A DNA stretch of 64,000 bases from Cyclobacteriaceae bacterium (GCA_958296015.1 CATQIH010000035.1:1-64000); one strand, 5' to 3'. Shown: positions 27,059 to 37,079, counted from the stretch's first letter. The notes: a model not told the origin generated them from the letters alone. Translations and numbers: made by a program.

Positions 27059-28331
27059 AGCGGATGATGGCTTTGTCTTCCTGCTTCACCATCCACTGCT
27101 CTCCCCTACGATATGCTCGTCCGGGCTTCACATTGACAATTCTGCGAGCGGCCGTTGAAAAAGCATTTTCACTTTCGCACACCGGGTCCAGATAGCTTCC
27201 CGGAGAACTTAATGCATCTTTGATGGCCTCATACTGGTCTGCCACGGCAAAAGAAGCCATACTTCCACCATCTTCTTCTGATACTTCAAATTTGTAGATG
27301 GAAGCAGTAGGTTTATAAGAAGAAGTCATGGAACTTATATTGAATGAGCCATTGCTGTTAGGCGTAGAAAGGTAGAACTCTTCCACTCGCGGCTTGGTAG
27401 CTACTGCTGCCTGTGCAGGTGTATATACCGTATTGGTCGTCTTGATCTTGCCGTGTTCCTGTGGCCTGTGATCGGCATCTATCTTGCTGAGCTTACTTTC
27501 TAGTACTTCCAGCCTGCTTTTTAGCTTGCTGTCTCCACCCAGGTCATTCAATTTCCTGCCTAGAATAAAGGTCTCGCTTTTCAGATCGTTGATTTCTTTT
27601 CGGTGTTTGTCCAGTCGCTCATCTATTTTTCTGAACATGCTGAAAAGGTAGATCAGCAAACCTGCAAGTAGCAGTATAAGTACCAATGAAATGATGTTCA
27701 GGCGATAGTCCAGCCAACTTTGCCCTTCCCCCATATTGGAGAACAGAGAGAAGCTGTTGCTAGTATCATCTTCCGCTACTGTTGCATCTTCTTGTTCATA
27801 GCCTTCGGGTATTTCGTAGGCTGCCTGAGATGCATCATCCACTGTGACAGCAGAAGCATCTGGTGCTGGCGCAAAATGCTGGGCTATTTCATCTTGCAAC
27901 TGTGCTTTGGTCATCTGTAGGTTTTTATATTCAGCATCATTGACGCCGAGTGTTTTCAGGCTGATGTTCTCAATTTGTCCTTTCAGATAATCAGCAGCTT
28001 CCTGTCCGTTCCAGTTGGCTTTATACATAGACTTCCAGTTGATGATGCGGCTGTACAGTCCTTTGCTGGCATTGCTCCAGCTATTACTGCTTAGCACTTT
28101 CTTGACCGCTTCGCTCTCCGGTGAATTGGTGAGGCTATATTTGCCAGATGGAAACTGCTCTTTAAACACCGCATAGCCCTTTGCTTCTGCGGTTCGGTCT
28201 GGCCGGATCACGGTGTAGTCTTTCATGTAAGCATCCATCACCTGCCAGCCTATATAATCTACTGTGTGGTTATAATCGTTCTGCGGCACAGGCTGCAAAG
28301 CTCCTATCAAAAAAAGTAAGATCAACAACAT
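27051..28331 (-). CDS. Membrane coiled-coil protein of the actin/tubulin-like cluster
   Basis: A 426-residue protein with an N-terminal signal or anchor, then an exported or lumenal helical region of about 180 residues ending in an acidic linker. A transmembrane helix (about 213-235, IISLVLILLLAGLLIYLFSM) follows, then a coiled coil (about 237-285) and a C-terminal beta-rich domain ending RGEQWMVKQEDKAIIRYE. I do not recognise the family. It starts 95 bp after the ASKHA gene and overlaps the MotA-like gene by 8 bp, so the three are one translationally linked unit. Confidence 0.6.
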   Translation of the reverse strand: MLLILLFLIGALQPVPQNDYNHTVDYIGWQVMDAYMKDYTVIRPDRTAEAKGYAVFKEQFPSGKYSLTNSPESEAVKKVLSSNSWSNASKGLYSRIINWKSMYKANWNGQEAADYLKGQIENISLKTLGVNDAEYKNLQMTKAQLQDEIAQHFAPAPDASAVTVDDASQAAYEIPEGYEQEDATVAEDDTSNSFSLFSNMGEGQSWLDYRLNIISLVLILLLAGLLIYLFSMFRKIDERLDKHRKEINDLKSETFILGRKLNDLGGDSKLKSRLEVLESKLSKIDADHRPQEHGKIKTTNTVYTPAQAAVATKPRVEEFYLSTPNSNGSFNISSMTSSYKPTASIYKFEVSEEDGGSMASFAVADQYEAIKDALSSPGSYLDPVCESENAFSTAARRIVNVKPGRAYRRGEQWMVKQEDKAIIRYE

Positions 28332-28426
28332 AGGTCAGTTTTATAGTAATGAGTAATGTGTAGTTTCTATTAATGACCAATCTATACCGGAAGTTTTGCC
28401 ATTAATCATCATGAAACCTGCATTCT

Positions 28427-31400
28427 TTAATCCACCGATTCACTATTGAGTTCGGTAGCAATTTTGAAGGCCAGCCGGTTCAAGGCACCTGTTAGTGGAT
28501 AAAAGAACAGGGTTTCTTCTATATTTACATCCTGGTTGCCTGCCAGTTCATTCATTTTGAGCTGTGTACCTGACTTCAAAAACTCCATCAAATCCTGTTG
28601 CAGGTATTCTTTGTATTTGTCCATAAAGGCTGGGTTTACCCCAAAATGATGGGTAAAGTTATACTGATAATGCAGCTTGTACAAAAGATTGATGAAATTC
28701 CGGGTTTCATCCAGCACTTTCTGCAAGGTTTCTTCCTTCAAATCCGGATACTTCACAGGCTGGTCTGGTATCACAATATTCTCTCCGGTACCCAACAGTA
28801 TCTTCTTGATATGATCAATGTCTATGTCTGTATCACTTAGCAAACCACCTTTACAGGTAATCTCTTTGGGCGACTCATATTGTACCAGTTCTATCTGCTG
28901 CGACTCCTGTCCGTATATCTCTTTGAAGATCATCTGCGTGAGTATCGTCAGGCTTTCCAGGCGCGCACTACGATCGGCAATATTGATCACCTTGGAACCA
29001 CGTCCGCTGAACAGGATATTTCGGGGCATTTCCAGTTCTTCTGCCTTCATCAGCTTTGCTACATGATAGATAATGGCTGTATAAAAGATAATAAATATGA
29101 TTTTAAAGTCATCGTCATCGGTCAGCAGATTGTTAAAAGATACCGGGATGGTCTTTTCTTTGATCTTCATATTTTCTTCTAAAGAAAAGAAAAATGCTAT
29201 AATATCCTGCGAACGCTGCTCTTCGCGAATGGCGTTCAGCACCTGTAGTAATTCGTATTGCTTATTTTCACTGAGCGTTCGTTCAATATCATCTAAGTAT
29301 CTGCGTATGAACCCATTAATGGCTGCTGAGCCATGAAAGCCATCCCCAAAGACCGCATTGGCTGCGAAGCGGAAAGAAGTCAGCAGCGTAGGCTGGTTGT
29401 TTTGGAAAACGACAATATCGGTCGTTCCACCACCAATGTCTATGCCTAACGAAGGTTTGTCGGCAGCACTTTTTCCCAGTTTCTCTTTATAAAAATAAAA
29501 AGGTGCAATACTTTCTGAGAGCTTCTGCGGGTCTTTTTCTTTGGTAATGTACCGGTGAAACAGTTGTGTCCAGGTGCTTTCCAGGCTGTTTCTTCGGTTG
29601 GGTAACATGCTGGAGGGATAGAACCAAATCAACTTGGTCTTCTTCAGGTTACCGCGATTCATCAGCACTTTGTTGCGAATCAGCAGCAGCAGGTTTTCAA
29701 AGAATGCCTCGACCCTCCGCTTATCTTCTTTGTTTTTGGTATAATTAGACCATTTCAGGTCGCTGGAAATGCGGGTATTTGACCGGATCAGGTATTTTTC
29801 GTATACGAAAGGAATATTGAAGTCCGACAGCGCATAGGTAGAAGTATCCAGGTTGAGGTTGTGGTTTTCGCCCAGCACTGTTCGTTGCGGAAAACGGAAC
29901 TCATATTGCTGCCCGATGTGCATTGGCAAAAACTCCTGCGGAATCAGGTCTCGGATGAGTGTGGCTCCGCTGCCGCCAAAGTCGGCATTCACTTCGGCAA
30001 AGGCTGGGTCGTGCAGGGTGGCGATCTGCACATCTTCTTCGGTGATATCAAAAGCACGCGGATTGCCATTGTTCACTTTGTACTCTATGTGCGTATTGGT
30101 GGTGCCAAAGTCTACAGCAAAGGTATACGTATCATTTCCGCCATGATACTGCGGAAATTTAGGAATGATGATGCCTTCGCCCAACTGGTGTTTCACCTGT
30201 ATCAGATCAAATTCATGGCCCAGCACATAGTATTGAGAGGTAGCCCGGTCGTCAGCCTGCTTGTTGCTTCGCATTTTCATGGCTTGCTGGGGCACTTTAG
30301 TCCCATCGCTGGTAAAAAAGTATAGCTCATACTGATGATATTTGCTGAACGCACTGATATCGCGGTCTATCAACGCCACCCGATAATGGTGGTTTTCAGT
30401 CTGATTACCGGTTTTGATAAACGGATACACAGTGATGCCGAACTGGTTTTCAATAATCACGCCTTTGTTGTTGGCTTCATCCGGCTCACCAGCATCTCCC
30501 TCGGAAACATTGGGCATGTAGATGCGCTCAAAAGTAATATAGTCTTTCTTGACTGGAATGCGCAGCGTCACGCGGATAGCTCCGGCAGCGCGGGCCTCCA
30601 TCTCAAATACAGGCTTACCATCAGAAACGTTCTTTTGCAGATCATCTACGCCAAAAAAGTCAAAATAGGCCTTTTTGACAGGCAAGATATAGCCCTTATC
30701 CTCTTTATTACCAGCGAGATTGCCGTCAAAAAATTTCTCTCGGTTGACCGGATAGACCAGACGGATCAGGTAAGGTTCCAGAAAATCGCTCACAGTCAGG
30801 AAAGGATAGCTGATGACCTGGCCGGGTAGTTTGCGTTCGTCCAGAGGTGCCTCTACTTTATAAGGAACGGTGATATTTTTATTCCATACATCGTTAACAT
30901 AGACATAGGGCTTGTTGAACTGGTTTTGCAGCACCAGCGGCTTTACCCCTTGCTGGTATTTGGGTGCATCGATCACAAAATCGCTGAGATCAGTCACCGA
31001 GCCAATTTCTATTTTTCTTTTTCTGAGCGGAAAGCCTAGCAGTTCCACCACGTCGCCTGCCGCTCCAGTATCCAGTTCGGCATAGTGCTCTTTGAAAACC
31101 ACCTCACCCGCTTTGATTTGCTGGTTGATCTGCTCATACAAAGCAGGTTGTTGGGCGCGGATGATTTCTAGATTCAAATCAAGGTAATCTGCTACTTCTT
31201 TGAAGCAAAAACGAAAATCTGGCTGTGAGCTGCCTGCTGATTGAAAAAAGTTCAGCAATCCATACAGGTACAACTGAAAATCAGGATTGCGTTCGTACAG
31301 TGGCTTGTACTCTCCACTGAACAGGCGGTTTTTCTCCAGCGGCACATCCACAAAGCTCAGGTCGTTGGCAGAAGGAAAAAACAGTGTAGAGGGTGACGTG

Positions 31401-31873
31401 CCACCGATCACTTTGTAGTTGTATTCTATGATATACAGCCGCTGCACTTTGTCAAAATTATACGCGTGGGCATCCTGCTGCAAATAAAGCTGCAACACCT
31501 CGCCCAGCCTGCGATGATGCTGGTTGGGGGAATTGAGCAGGTTTTTCAGGTCTTCTTTTTGGTCCCAGGCAATGATCTGAAGCTTGTCTTTCAGATAATC
31601 GATATTGAAAAACACCTCGGCAATATCCAGGCAATCGGAAACCAGCTTGCGATCGATCTTTTCGCCAATGAGTTGCTTGTCTTTGATAATATTCTTAAAA
31701 GCCGTGCGCACCAAGTCGATACGGGCAAACGGACTGGGAATAGAGGTAGGCGGGTTTTCTGTTTCTCCCCCTTCCGGATCGCTGATGGCCTCTATCTGCC
31801 GTTTCCCGTATGGGTCAGCTTTGAACCAGTGTTCTCCGTGGGTCAGATTGTGGTAGGTGAGTACTTTGGGCAT
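28427..31873 (-). CDS. Large ASKHA-fold (actin/Hsp70-like) ATPase
   Basis: An 1148-residue soluble protein. The second half carries an actin/Hsp70-type ATPase: phosphate-1 loop VDFGTTNTHIEY (about 587), phosphate-2 loop GIDIGGGTTDIVVF (about 813) and adenosine motif FSGRGSK (about 958). The first ~570 residues form an unrelated region rich in aromatic and charged residues, possibly beta-structured. Size and layout recall SrfB-type proteins, but this was not tested. It is first in a three-gene unit with two membrane coiled-coil proteins. I infer a large ATP-dependent scaffold or filament-forming component. Confidence 0.75.
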   Translation of the reverse strand: MPKVLTYHNLTHGEHWFKADPYGKRQIEAISDPEGGETENPPTSIPSPFARIDLVRTAFKNIIKDKQLIGEKIDRKLVSDCLDIAEVFFNIDYLKDKLQIIAWDQKEDLKNLLNSPNQHHRRLGEVLQLYLQQDAHAYNFDKVQRLYIIEYNYKVIGGTSPSTLFFPSANDLSFVDVPLEKNRLFSGEYKPLYERNPDFQLYLYGLLNFFQSAGSSQPDFRFCFKEVADYLDLNLEIIRAQQPALYEQINQQIKAGEVVFKEHYAELDTGAAGDVVELLGFPLRKRKIEIGSVTDLSDFVIDAPKYQQGVKPLVLQNQFNKPYVYVNDVWNKNITVPYKVEAPLDERKLPGQVISYPFLTVSDFLEPYLIRLVYPVNREKFFDGNLAGNKEDKGYILPVKKAYFDFFGVDDLQKNVSDGKPVFEMEARAAGAIRVTLRIPVKKDYITFERIYMPNVSEGDAGEPDEANNKGVIIENQFGITVYPFIKTGNQTENHHYRVALIDRDISAFSKYHQYELYFFTSDGTKVPQQAMKMRSNKQADDRATSQYYVLGHEFDLIQVKHQLGEGIIIPKFPQYHGGNDTYTFAVDFGTTNTHIEYKVNNGNPRAFDITEEDVQIATLHDPAFAEVNADFGGSGATLIRDLIPQEFLPMHIGQQYEFRFPQRTVLGENHNLNLDTSTYALSDFNIPFVYEKYLIRSNTRISSDLKWSNYTKNKEDKRRVEAFFENLLLLIRNKVLMNRGNLKKTKLIWFYPSSMLPNRRNSLESTWTQLFHRYITKEKDPQKLSESIAPFYFYKEKLGKSAADKPSLGIDIGGGTTDIVVFQNNQPTLLTSFRFAANAVFGDGFHGSAAINGFIRRYLDDIERTLSENKQYELLQVLNAIREEQRSQDIIAFFFSLEENMKIKEKTIPVSFNNLLTDDDDFKIIFIIFYTAIIYHVAKLMKAEELEMPRNILFSGRGSKVINIADRSARLESLTILTQMIFKEIYGQESQQIELVQYESPKEITCKGGLLSDTDIDIDHIKKILLGTGENIVIPDQPVKYPDLKEETLQKVLDETRNFINLLYKLHYQYNFTHHFGVNPAFMDKYKEYLQQDLMEFLKSGTQLKMNELAGNQDVNIEETLFFYPLTGALNRLAFKIATELNSESVD

Positions 31874-31958
31874 AGTTAATCTCTGTTACAACTCACTAAA
31901 AATAGTACGTTCTTGTTGATAATAAAAGTGTGTACGATAATTTGCAGCAGCGAAGGAT

Positions 31959-34307
31959 TCATTTACGCTTCAGCAGTACTTCAACATCCTTTTTTCTGGA
32001 TTCAGGCACGACTTTGAAGGAGACCAGTTTTCCATTCTTCAACTCACCTTCTACAGTAGTATTTTGCGGGGCGTACAGTTTGAAGTTCACATCCCAGAAT
32101 GCAGGCCAGGCCGGAAAAAGATAGATATTTGTGCCGTTGGTTTGCATCAGCATTTCCTGTAGCCCTATCATACCCGAACCTCCCCAGTTATGGTCAGGTA
32201 CCCAGTCAAAACCTGGTCCCCAGAATGCAGGGAATCGCCTTTCTGAATCCTGTAGCTTTTTAACGGTAATAGCCGAGGCCTCTTCGGTAAGGCCCATGCG
32301 TGCACAGAATATATTGTCTTGCTTCCAGCCAACGTGGCTTTTGAACTTCTGGGCGGTCGTATCGTATTTCCAGGTATTCACCGCTATCTCTAAGTCTGGT
32401 TTTCCTATACCATACATGCCATACGGAAAAACCGGATATAGCTGTGGTATCTCCTCATTGTTGATTCTTTCCCAGACAACTGCCGGGGCGATGGCCTTGT
32501 GGCCTTGCATCTGGCGGAAACTAAGAGGCGGTATACGCGCCAGCATGTCTTTCCAATGGCGGCGTTTCTCCTCGGACAGATACTTTTCGGGTAATGTCAG
32601 CAACCGGGTCAGTACAGAGGTTAGTCCGGCAACGGTGGTCACCGAGTTGTAGGTAGTTTTGTACGTTTCGGCAGCACTTCCAGGATAAAGCACCAGGTGC
32701 CCGTTAGCATCCAGCGGCTGTGTGCTCCTTTTCAGTTGCTCCTGCTGATAATATTGATCGAAGAAGGTAAGGCTGCTCTCGATAAGCGGAATGTAGGCAG
32801 CGATATCTTCTCCGGTATACTGCTCCACATCCAGCATCATCAGGCAAAACTCCAGCACCGTATCCCACTCCTGCGAAAGCCATGTGTTGTATTGCAGTCC
32901 TTTTTCAAACGAATCGGGACGTTGCTGACCAAAGATATATTCATTGGCATTGTACTCGAAGGCTTGCGGCAAGCCAAAATTTTCTAGTTGCTCAGTAAAA
33001 CAGGCACCTTCCAGGTCCCAGTAAAATTTACTTCTTTGCTCAGCATTTTTTAAGGCCTTCAGGTAAAAGTTAAACTGCGACTTCATCATATCAAAGTCAC
33101 CGCTTTTGAGCATAGGCCAGTAGACAAGCCGCTGGTTTTGCGCCGTAAATGTGCCCCCGCCCCACCGGCGATAATCTGCATTAAAGCTATCGGCTTTATT
33201 GACGAACATAGGATCGTAGGTAAAAAGGCCCCCATTGAACTTGGTAGGATACGTTCCATAAGCATTGCATCCCAGCATGTAGCGAAACAACTGATAGTTT
33301 CTGCCTGCCTGCCACTCGGGTGATTTCTGTTTGCTATTATCGTCCGGATTGATAAAGATGTGGCTTCTTTCCCAATATTGATACCACCATGCGCGGCTTT
33401 CCTTCCAGGCTTTTTCCTGATCTGGCTCGTCTTCACCGACTATTTCATCCAATTCTTGGTGCCATGTCTGTTTAGTAGTTGCCTGGCCTATATGAAGATA
33501 CAGCGTAATATCATGTGTACGAGAGGGTTGGGTGCTGGTCAGCTTCCAGCCGGTATAGGACGTACCAGCATATCTCCCTGTGGTTGTTCCTGCTGCAATC
33601 ATGGCTTTGCCCAGCATATAACCGCCAAAAGTCAGATGCTGTAGCGGGTCTTGGAGTTTATCTTTCACTGCATCCATTCCCTGCTGGCTGACTGTAAAAT
33701 CAAAAGCTGTACCTTTGCGCCTGTTTCGGTGATAGAATAGTACCTTATCACCTTCAAAAGCTATGGTATCTTTGAAAGTAGTCACCTCCATATCCGGCAT
33801 GGTCTTGTAAGAGGTAGCGGTACGTTCCTGTAAGACCATCGCTCTATCCTCGGTGCGCCATGATTCGTAGGAAGCTGTTGCTTTGATCGCCTGGCTACTC
33901 TTCACTTCCAAGTGCACTATCGGACGAAATACATCTACCCAAACAGCTATTTCAACATTCAGTCCGTCTTTTTTTCCGGTTAGTGCTACATATCCATCCT
34001 TTAACTTGAGTTCCTGTAGGAAACTATCGCTGTTCTCGAAAGGATTAGGGGCAAACGTTAGCCGCACCCTTCCAAGTTTCAAAAATTGGTTATTTTCATC
34101 AAAAGCACCGCTTCTGGACAAATAGCAAAATACATCACCATTTTCAACCCACACATTCAGGCCAACATCGCCCCCGCCACAGGGCATAGATTCTCCTGAA
34201 TTTTTGCTTTGACTATCCCAGCAAATGTTGTATTGCTCCAATGCCGGAAGCTGCGCAAAAACCTGAACAGAAGCCAGAAAGAAAAAAGCAACGAGGTATG
34301 ATTTCAT
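31959..34307 (-). CDS. Secreted DUF5703-type glycoside hydrolase-like protein
   Basis: A 782-residue exported protein with signal peptide (SYLVAFFFLASVQVFAQ). The N-terminal ~250 residues look like a beta-sandwich domain of the DUF5703 type (CWDSQSKNSGESMPCGGGDVG near residue 30). The rest has the helix-rich pattern of an (alpha/alpha)6 barrel as in GH95/GH15-like enzymes, with many conserved Trp and acidic residues (FNGGLFTYDP near 356). Probably a periplasmic or surface carbohydrate-active enzyme. No SusC/SusD genes are nearby, so it is not in a classical polysaccharide locus. It splits the actin/tubulin-like cluster. Confidence 0.75.
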   Translation of the reverse strand: MKSYLVAFFFLASVQVFAQLPALEQYNICWDSQSKNSGESMPCGGGDVGLNVWVENGDVFCYLSRSGAFDENNQFLKLGRVRLTFAPNPFENSDSFLQELKLKDGYVALTGKKDGLNVEIAVWVDVFRPIVHLEVKSSQAIKATASYESWRTEDRAMVLQERTATSYKTMPDMEVTTFKDTIAFEGDKVLFYHRNRRKGTAFDFTVSQQGMDAVKDKLQDPLQHLTFGGYMLGKAMIAAGTTTGRYAGTSYTGWKLTSTQPSRTHDITLYLHIGQATTKQTWHQELDEIVGEDEPDQEKAWKESRAWWYQYWERSHIFINPDDNSKQKSPEWQAGRNYQLFRYMLGCNAYGTYPTKFNGGLFTYDPMFVNKADSFNADYRRWGGGTFTAQNQRLVYWPMLKSGDFDMMKSQFNFYLKALKNAEQRSKFYWDLEGACFTEQLENFGLPQAFEYNANEYIFGQQRPDSFEKGLQYNTWLSQEWDTVLEFCLMMLDVEQYTGEDIAAYIPLIESSLTFFDQYYQQEQLKRSTQPLDANGHLVLYPGSAAETYKTTYNSVTTVAGLTSVLTRLLTLPEKYLSEEKRRHWKDMLARIPPLSFRQMQGHKAIAPAVVWERINNEEIPQLYPVFPYGMYGIGKPDLEIAVNTWKYDTTAQKFKSHVGWKQDNIFCARMGLTEEASAITVKKLQDSERRFPAFWGPGFDWVPDHNWGGSGMIGLQEMLMQTNGTNIYLFPAWPAFWDVNFKLYAPQNTTVEGELKNGKLVSFKVVPESRKKDVEVLLKRK

Positions 34308-34329
34308 AGAAAGTGATGGGTTACATCTT

Positions 34330-34651
34330 TTAGCTTATCTCTATTCCGGTTCTCCTAATTTCTTCTAAAAACCCACTCGCACAGCGAACCGTTTTATCTC
34401 TACTCTTTTCAAACAATAAAGGCTCAATGCGTTCGTCAATGCTTCGCTTGCTTTACACCCACAGCGGCGTATAGGTATAGTCTCCTCTAATTTCATTCAC
34501 AACGAACGATAGCCACGTCTATATCACTATCAAGTCGTTCATTACCCGTAGCATAGGAGCCAAATAGGAACATTTTTTCTACGCCAAAGTCCGCTTGCAA
34601 AAGCTGCTGTTTGTATTGGCGAGTTTTGTTTATAGCTTCTGTTTGATCCAT
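34330..34651 (-). pseudogene. Broken MNT-type nucleotidyltransferase
   Basis: From ATG 34651 the frame reads up to the catalytic signature (FGSYATG, then DSDIDVAIV) and stops at TGA 34493-34495. The family's C-terminus continues in another frame (DERIEPLLFEKSRDK, then SGFLEEIRRTGIEIS) to TAA 34330, with one more in-frame stop. MNT domains are AMPylating antitoxins of HEPN toxins, or stand-alone transferases. The start follows the DUF433 stop with no gap, which marks a former two-gene unit. Confidence 0.8.
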
Positions 34652-34883
34652 TTATGCTATTTTTTCTATGGAAAAATAGCGTTCTTGTTGAATGCAATCT
34701 TTTAAACAGGAAAACACTGCTTTGATATCTTCCTCCGTAAGATTAGGATAACTTTTCAGTAGCATGGAATAAGTCCAGCCGTTGGCAAGTAATTCTAAAA
34801 TTAGTTCAACAGAAATCCTTGTGCCTTTGATAGTGGGTTTCCCTAATAATATTTTGTGGTCAGAATGAATATGTTTTCTTCAT
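34652..34883 (-). pseudogene. DUF433-family protein, frameshifted near its start
   Basis: A 76-codon DUF433 protein. The core GKPTIKGTRISVELILELL and the YPNLTEEDIKAV motif are intact, ending at TAA 34652. The natural ATG at 34883 (MKK) is one base out of frame with the rest because of an extra A in a run of four, giving MKKTYSF-stop instead of MKKHIHSD. DUF433 proteins are usually antitoxin-like members of VapC or similar modules. It may be dead or carry an assembly error. Confidence 0.7.
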
Positions 34884-34893
34884 AGCATGATTT

Positions 34894-35549
34894 CTATGTT
34901 TTTTTCTCAAAAGGGTTCTTTGAAATCAACTCTTCAAGCTCTTCCATCAAAAAGTACTCATCCAAATCCGGAATTTCAATTTCCTTTTGCTCATCCAGCA
35001 TCTTTATTGTTTCATCATAAAGCATATTTTCCAGATAATTTTTATTCATTTTCCAATTATCTTCAGCCTCTAAATCTGATAATATATGATGACCTATAAT
35101 CTCATCTTTTTTAACATCTTCATCCAATTCTTTAAAAGGAAAATTATTTTCTTGTAAATACTTATAAAGTCTATTTACTCTTTTTAAAGTCAATTCATCC
35201 ACATCTAGGTACCTAATTATTGACTTTAGCCAAAGTACATTGTGATACCCTTCTGGCTTATTTAAGTATTTATTCGACCAAAGGATACTCAGTCTTGAAG
35301 TTAAGTTTCCCTTCAAATATCCAACACACCAACCCAGCAAATTTTTTTTGAAGGTTCTTCTTTATTAATATCCTCTAGACTATTTAATACTCTGCTGTTA
35401 AAACTATTTAGTATTTCTTGTTCGCTTTTTATCGCTATATCCCATTTAGGGTATATTTCATCTACTGCTTTTGTCCATTCTCTAAAAACAGAAAAGGCTT
35501 TTTTATCAAGATTATATGATAGATATGGAACTTTCATTTTCTTTTTCAC
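34894..35549 (-). CDS. AT-rich unknown protein in two frames joined at an A8 run
   Basis: Two overlapping frames make one plausible 218-residue protein. Frame 1 runs from ATG 35549 (MKKKMKVPYLSYNLD) and would stop 79 codons on. Frame 2, one base back, runs on to 34894 and has full coding character (GYHNVLWLKSIIRYLD, acidic C-terminus). They meet at an A8 tract (35342-35349 as T on the plus strand) whose phase is A_AAA_AAA, a classic slippery heptamer. Either -1 recoding or a single-base loss explains it. I recognise no family. It is adjacent to the tubulin-like gene by 3 bp but is much AT-richer, suggesting later acquisition. Confidence 0.6.
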
Positions 35550-35552
35550 CCT

Positions 35553-37034
35553 TCAAATCCCAAATTTCTTCTCCAATAAATTTCGCGTAGCCCTATAGAA
35601 GATGTTCATAAACTTCTGTTCTACCGAGGGGCTACCTACCTGCCGCTCCGCTTTGTTGAGTTCTTCATCGAACAGCACGAAGTGGTCTTTGGCCAACGGG
35701 TTCCAATGGCTACGCGGCTGTATGCCATTCATATATTCAAACAGGTTGCTTTTGTTTACCTCCATGTTGAAGGGGACAAAGGCTCGTTTGTTTTGCTGTA
35801 GCTCCTTCAGCCATTGGCTGAAATGCTGGTTGAAGGCAGACAGATGGTTCTGATAAAAAGGTGCACTGACAAACTGCTGGTTGATTTTTGGCTGCTTCCT
35901 ATCCGACCAGGGCTGTTTGTTAATGCGCTTCTGCAACTGCTGCTGCAGATACAGGTTGAAAAGCATGTACTGGCTGAGCGGTTTTTTGATCAGCTCCTGC
36001 GTGCGGTCGCCTAGGCCGATAAAATCTATCGTTTCTTTATCATCCTTTACGCCAAATTCTTTGTACACCGGCTGCATGGCCTTGCCATTGTTGGTTGTCA
36101 GCAGGCCGTCTTCCATGCCTACAAAGTCGATGATGGACAAAGCGGAAACCAGTTCTATGAAATGCGCATCATTGCGCTGGCCACCTTCGCCGGGGTCGTT
36201 GGCGTAGTCTTTGGTCGTATTATCTCCCAGGTAATAAAGCGCGTTGATGGCATTGATACCGCTGATGCTGCGTTCATAATAAGATAGGGCTGCTTTGGAT
36301 TTGGAAATAAACGTAGCCTTATCAATTTTGCTTTTTGGGTTAGGGGCTACGCCAAAATAAGGCAGCAGCGAGATAGCACCCACTTTGGCATTTCTGATCC
36401 ACTCGTGGTTGGGCAGCGGCGACTGGGCATTGCGAATATTTTTGAGAATGGTAGGAAAACCTGCGGCTCCTGTACCCCCAAAAATAGAACTGATGACGAA
36501 AATACGGTCGTTCTCCTGAAAGTTAGACGCAAAATGCATGAACTCCTCTGAGTCTTTGAACTGATTCAACACCACGCTGCCAATGTTCGGGTTGCCAATA
36601 AAACCAATGTCCATTTCTGTTTCCAGGTTGCCTTCAGAGAAGAGCAGGCTCATCAATGCTTTGTTTTTCTTGTCCAGACTGCCATAGTCTACATAGTCGC
36701 GGAATTGTTCGTTCTGCACGTCTTTCAGGTGGAAAGAAAAGGTGCTGGAAAGCATATCGCGAGAAGACACCAGGTTTTGCAAGGTAGTGATTTTGGTCTT
36801 AAAAAAGCCGCTACGATCGTGCGACGAACCGACTTGCAACTTATTTTGTACAGCCTGGTAGTTTTCCAGCAAATCTATGGTACGCTTCAGGTCGCTATTG
36901 CTCTGGTGCGGGTCTACAATGACAGGCACTACTTCCGAAACGTTCATGTCTACGCCGGCAGCCAGCAGCATCACAAGCGATTTGATCACTCTTACGCCTG
37001 TGCCGCCAATACCAAATATAAAAAGCTTTGCCAT
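35553..37034 (-). CDS. Tubulin/FtsZ-like GTPase (Tubulin_2 type)
   Basis: A 493-residue soluble protein with a Rossmann-type start (KLFIFGIGGTGVRVIKSLVM) and the tubulin phosphate-binding loop in SSIFGGTGAAGFPTILKNI near residue 188, matching the GGTG signature of tubulin and FtsZ. The overall layout fits the bacterial tubulin-like family Pfam calls Tubulin_2, which is largely uncharacterised. It probably binds GTP and may polymerise. It follows the four-helix membrane gene after 45 bp and belongs with the VWA lipoprotein and the ASKHA protein to one cluster. Confidence 0.75.
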   Translation of the reverse strand: MAKLFIFGIGGTGVRVIKSLVMLLAAGVDMNVSEVVPVIVDPHQSNSDLKRTIDLLENYQAVQNKLQVGSSHDRSGFFKTKITTLQNLVSSRDMLSSTFSFHLKDVQNEQFRDYVDYGSLDKKNKALMSLLFSEGNLETEMDIGFIGNPNIGSVVLNQFKDSEEFMHFASNFQENDRIFVISSIFGGTGAAGFPTILKNIRNAQSPLPNHEWIRNAKVGAISLLPYFGVAPNPKSKIDKATFISKSKAALSYYERSISGINAINALYYLGDNTTKDYANDPGEGGQRNDAHFIELVSALSIIDFVGMEDGLLTTNNGKAMQPVYKEFGVKDDKETIDFIGLGDRTQELIKKPLSQYMLFNLYLQQQLQKRINKQPWSDRKQPKINQQFVSAPFYQNHLSAFNQHFSQWLKELQQNKRAFVPFNMEVNKSNLFEYMNGIQPRSHWNPLAKDHFVLFDEELNKAERQVGSPSVEQKFMNIFYRATRNLLEKKFGI

Positions 37035-37079
37035 GAGATCGTGTTAAAATGTTGTGATCGTGTCTGGTTGTTTGTTGTT

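Noticed and set aside
29861-30325. Plus-strand proteins of 100-160 residues across the ASKHA gene
   Set aside because: They are antisense shadows of a protein with clear nucleotide-binding motifs.
25613-31873. A Zorya defence system
   Set aside because: The MotA/ZorA-like protein and coiled coil suggest it, but no OmpA-type ZorB, helicase or nuclease gene is next to it and the ASKHA and tubulin-like partners do not belong to Zorya.
31959-34307. Part of a polysaccharide utilisation locus
   Set aside because: There are no SusC/SusD genes, regulators or further glycosidases nearby.
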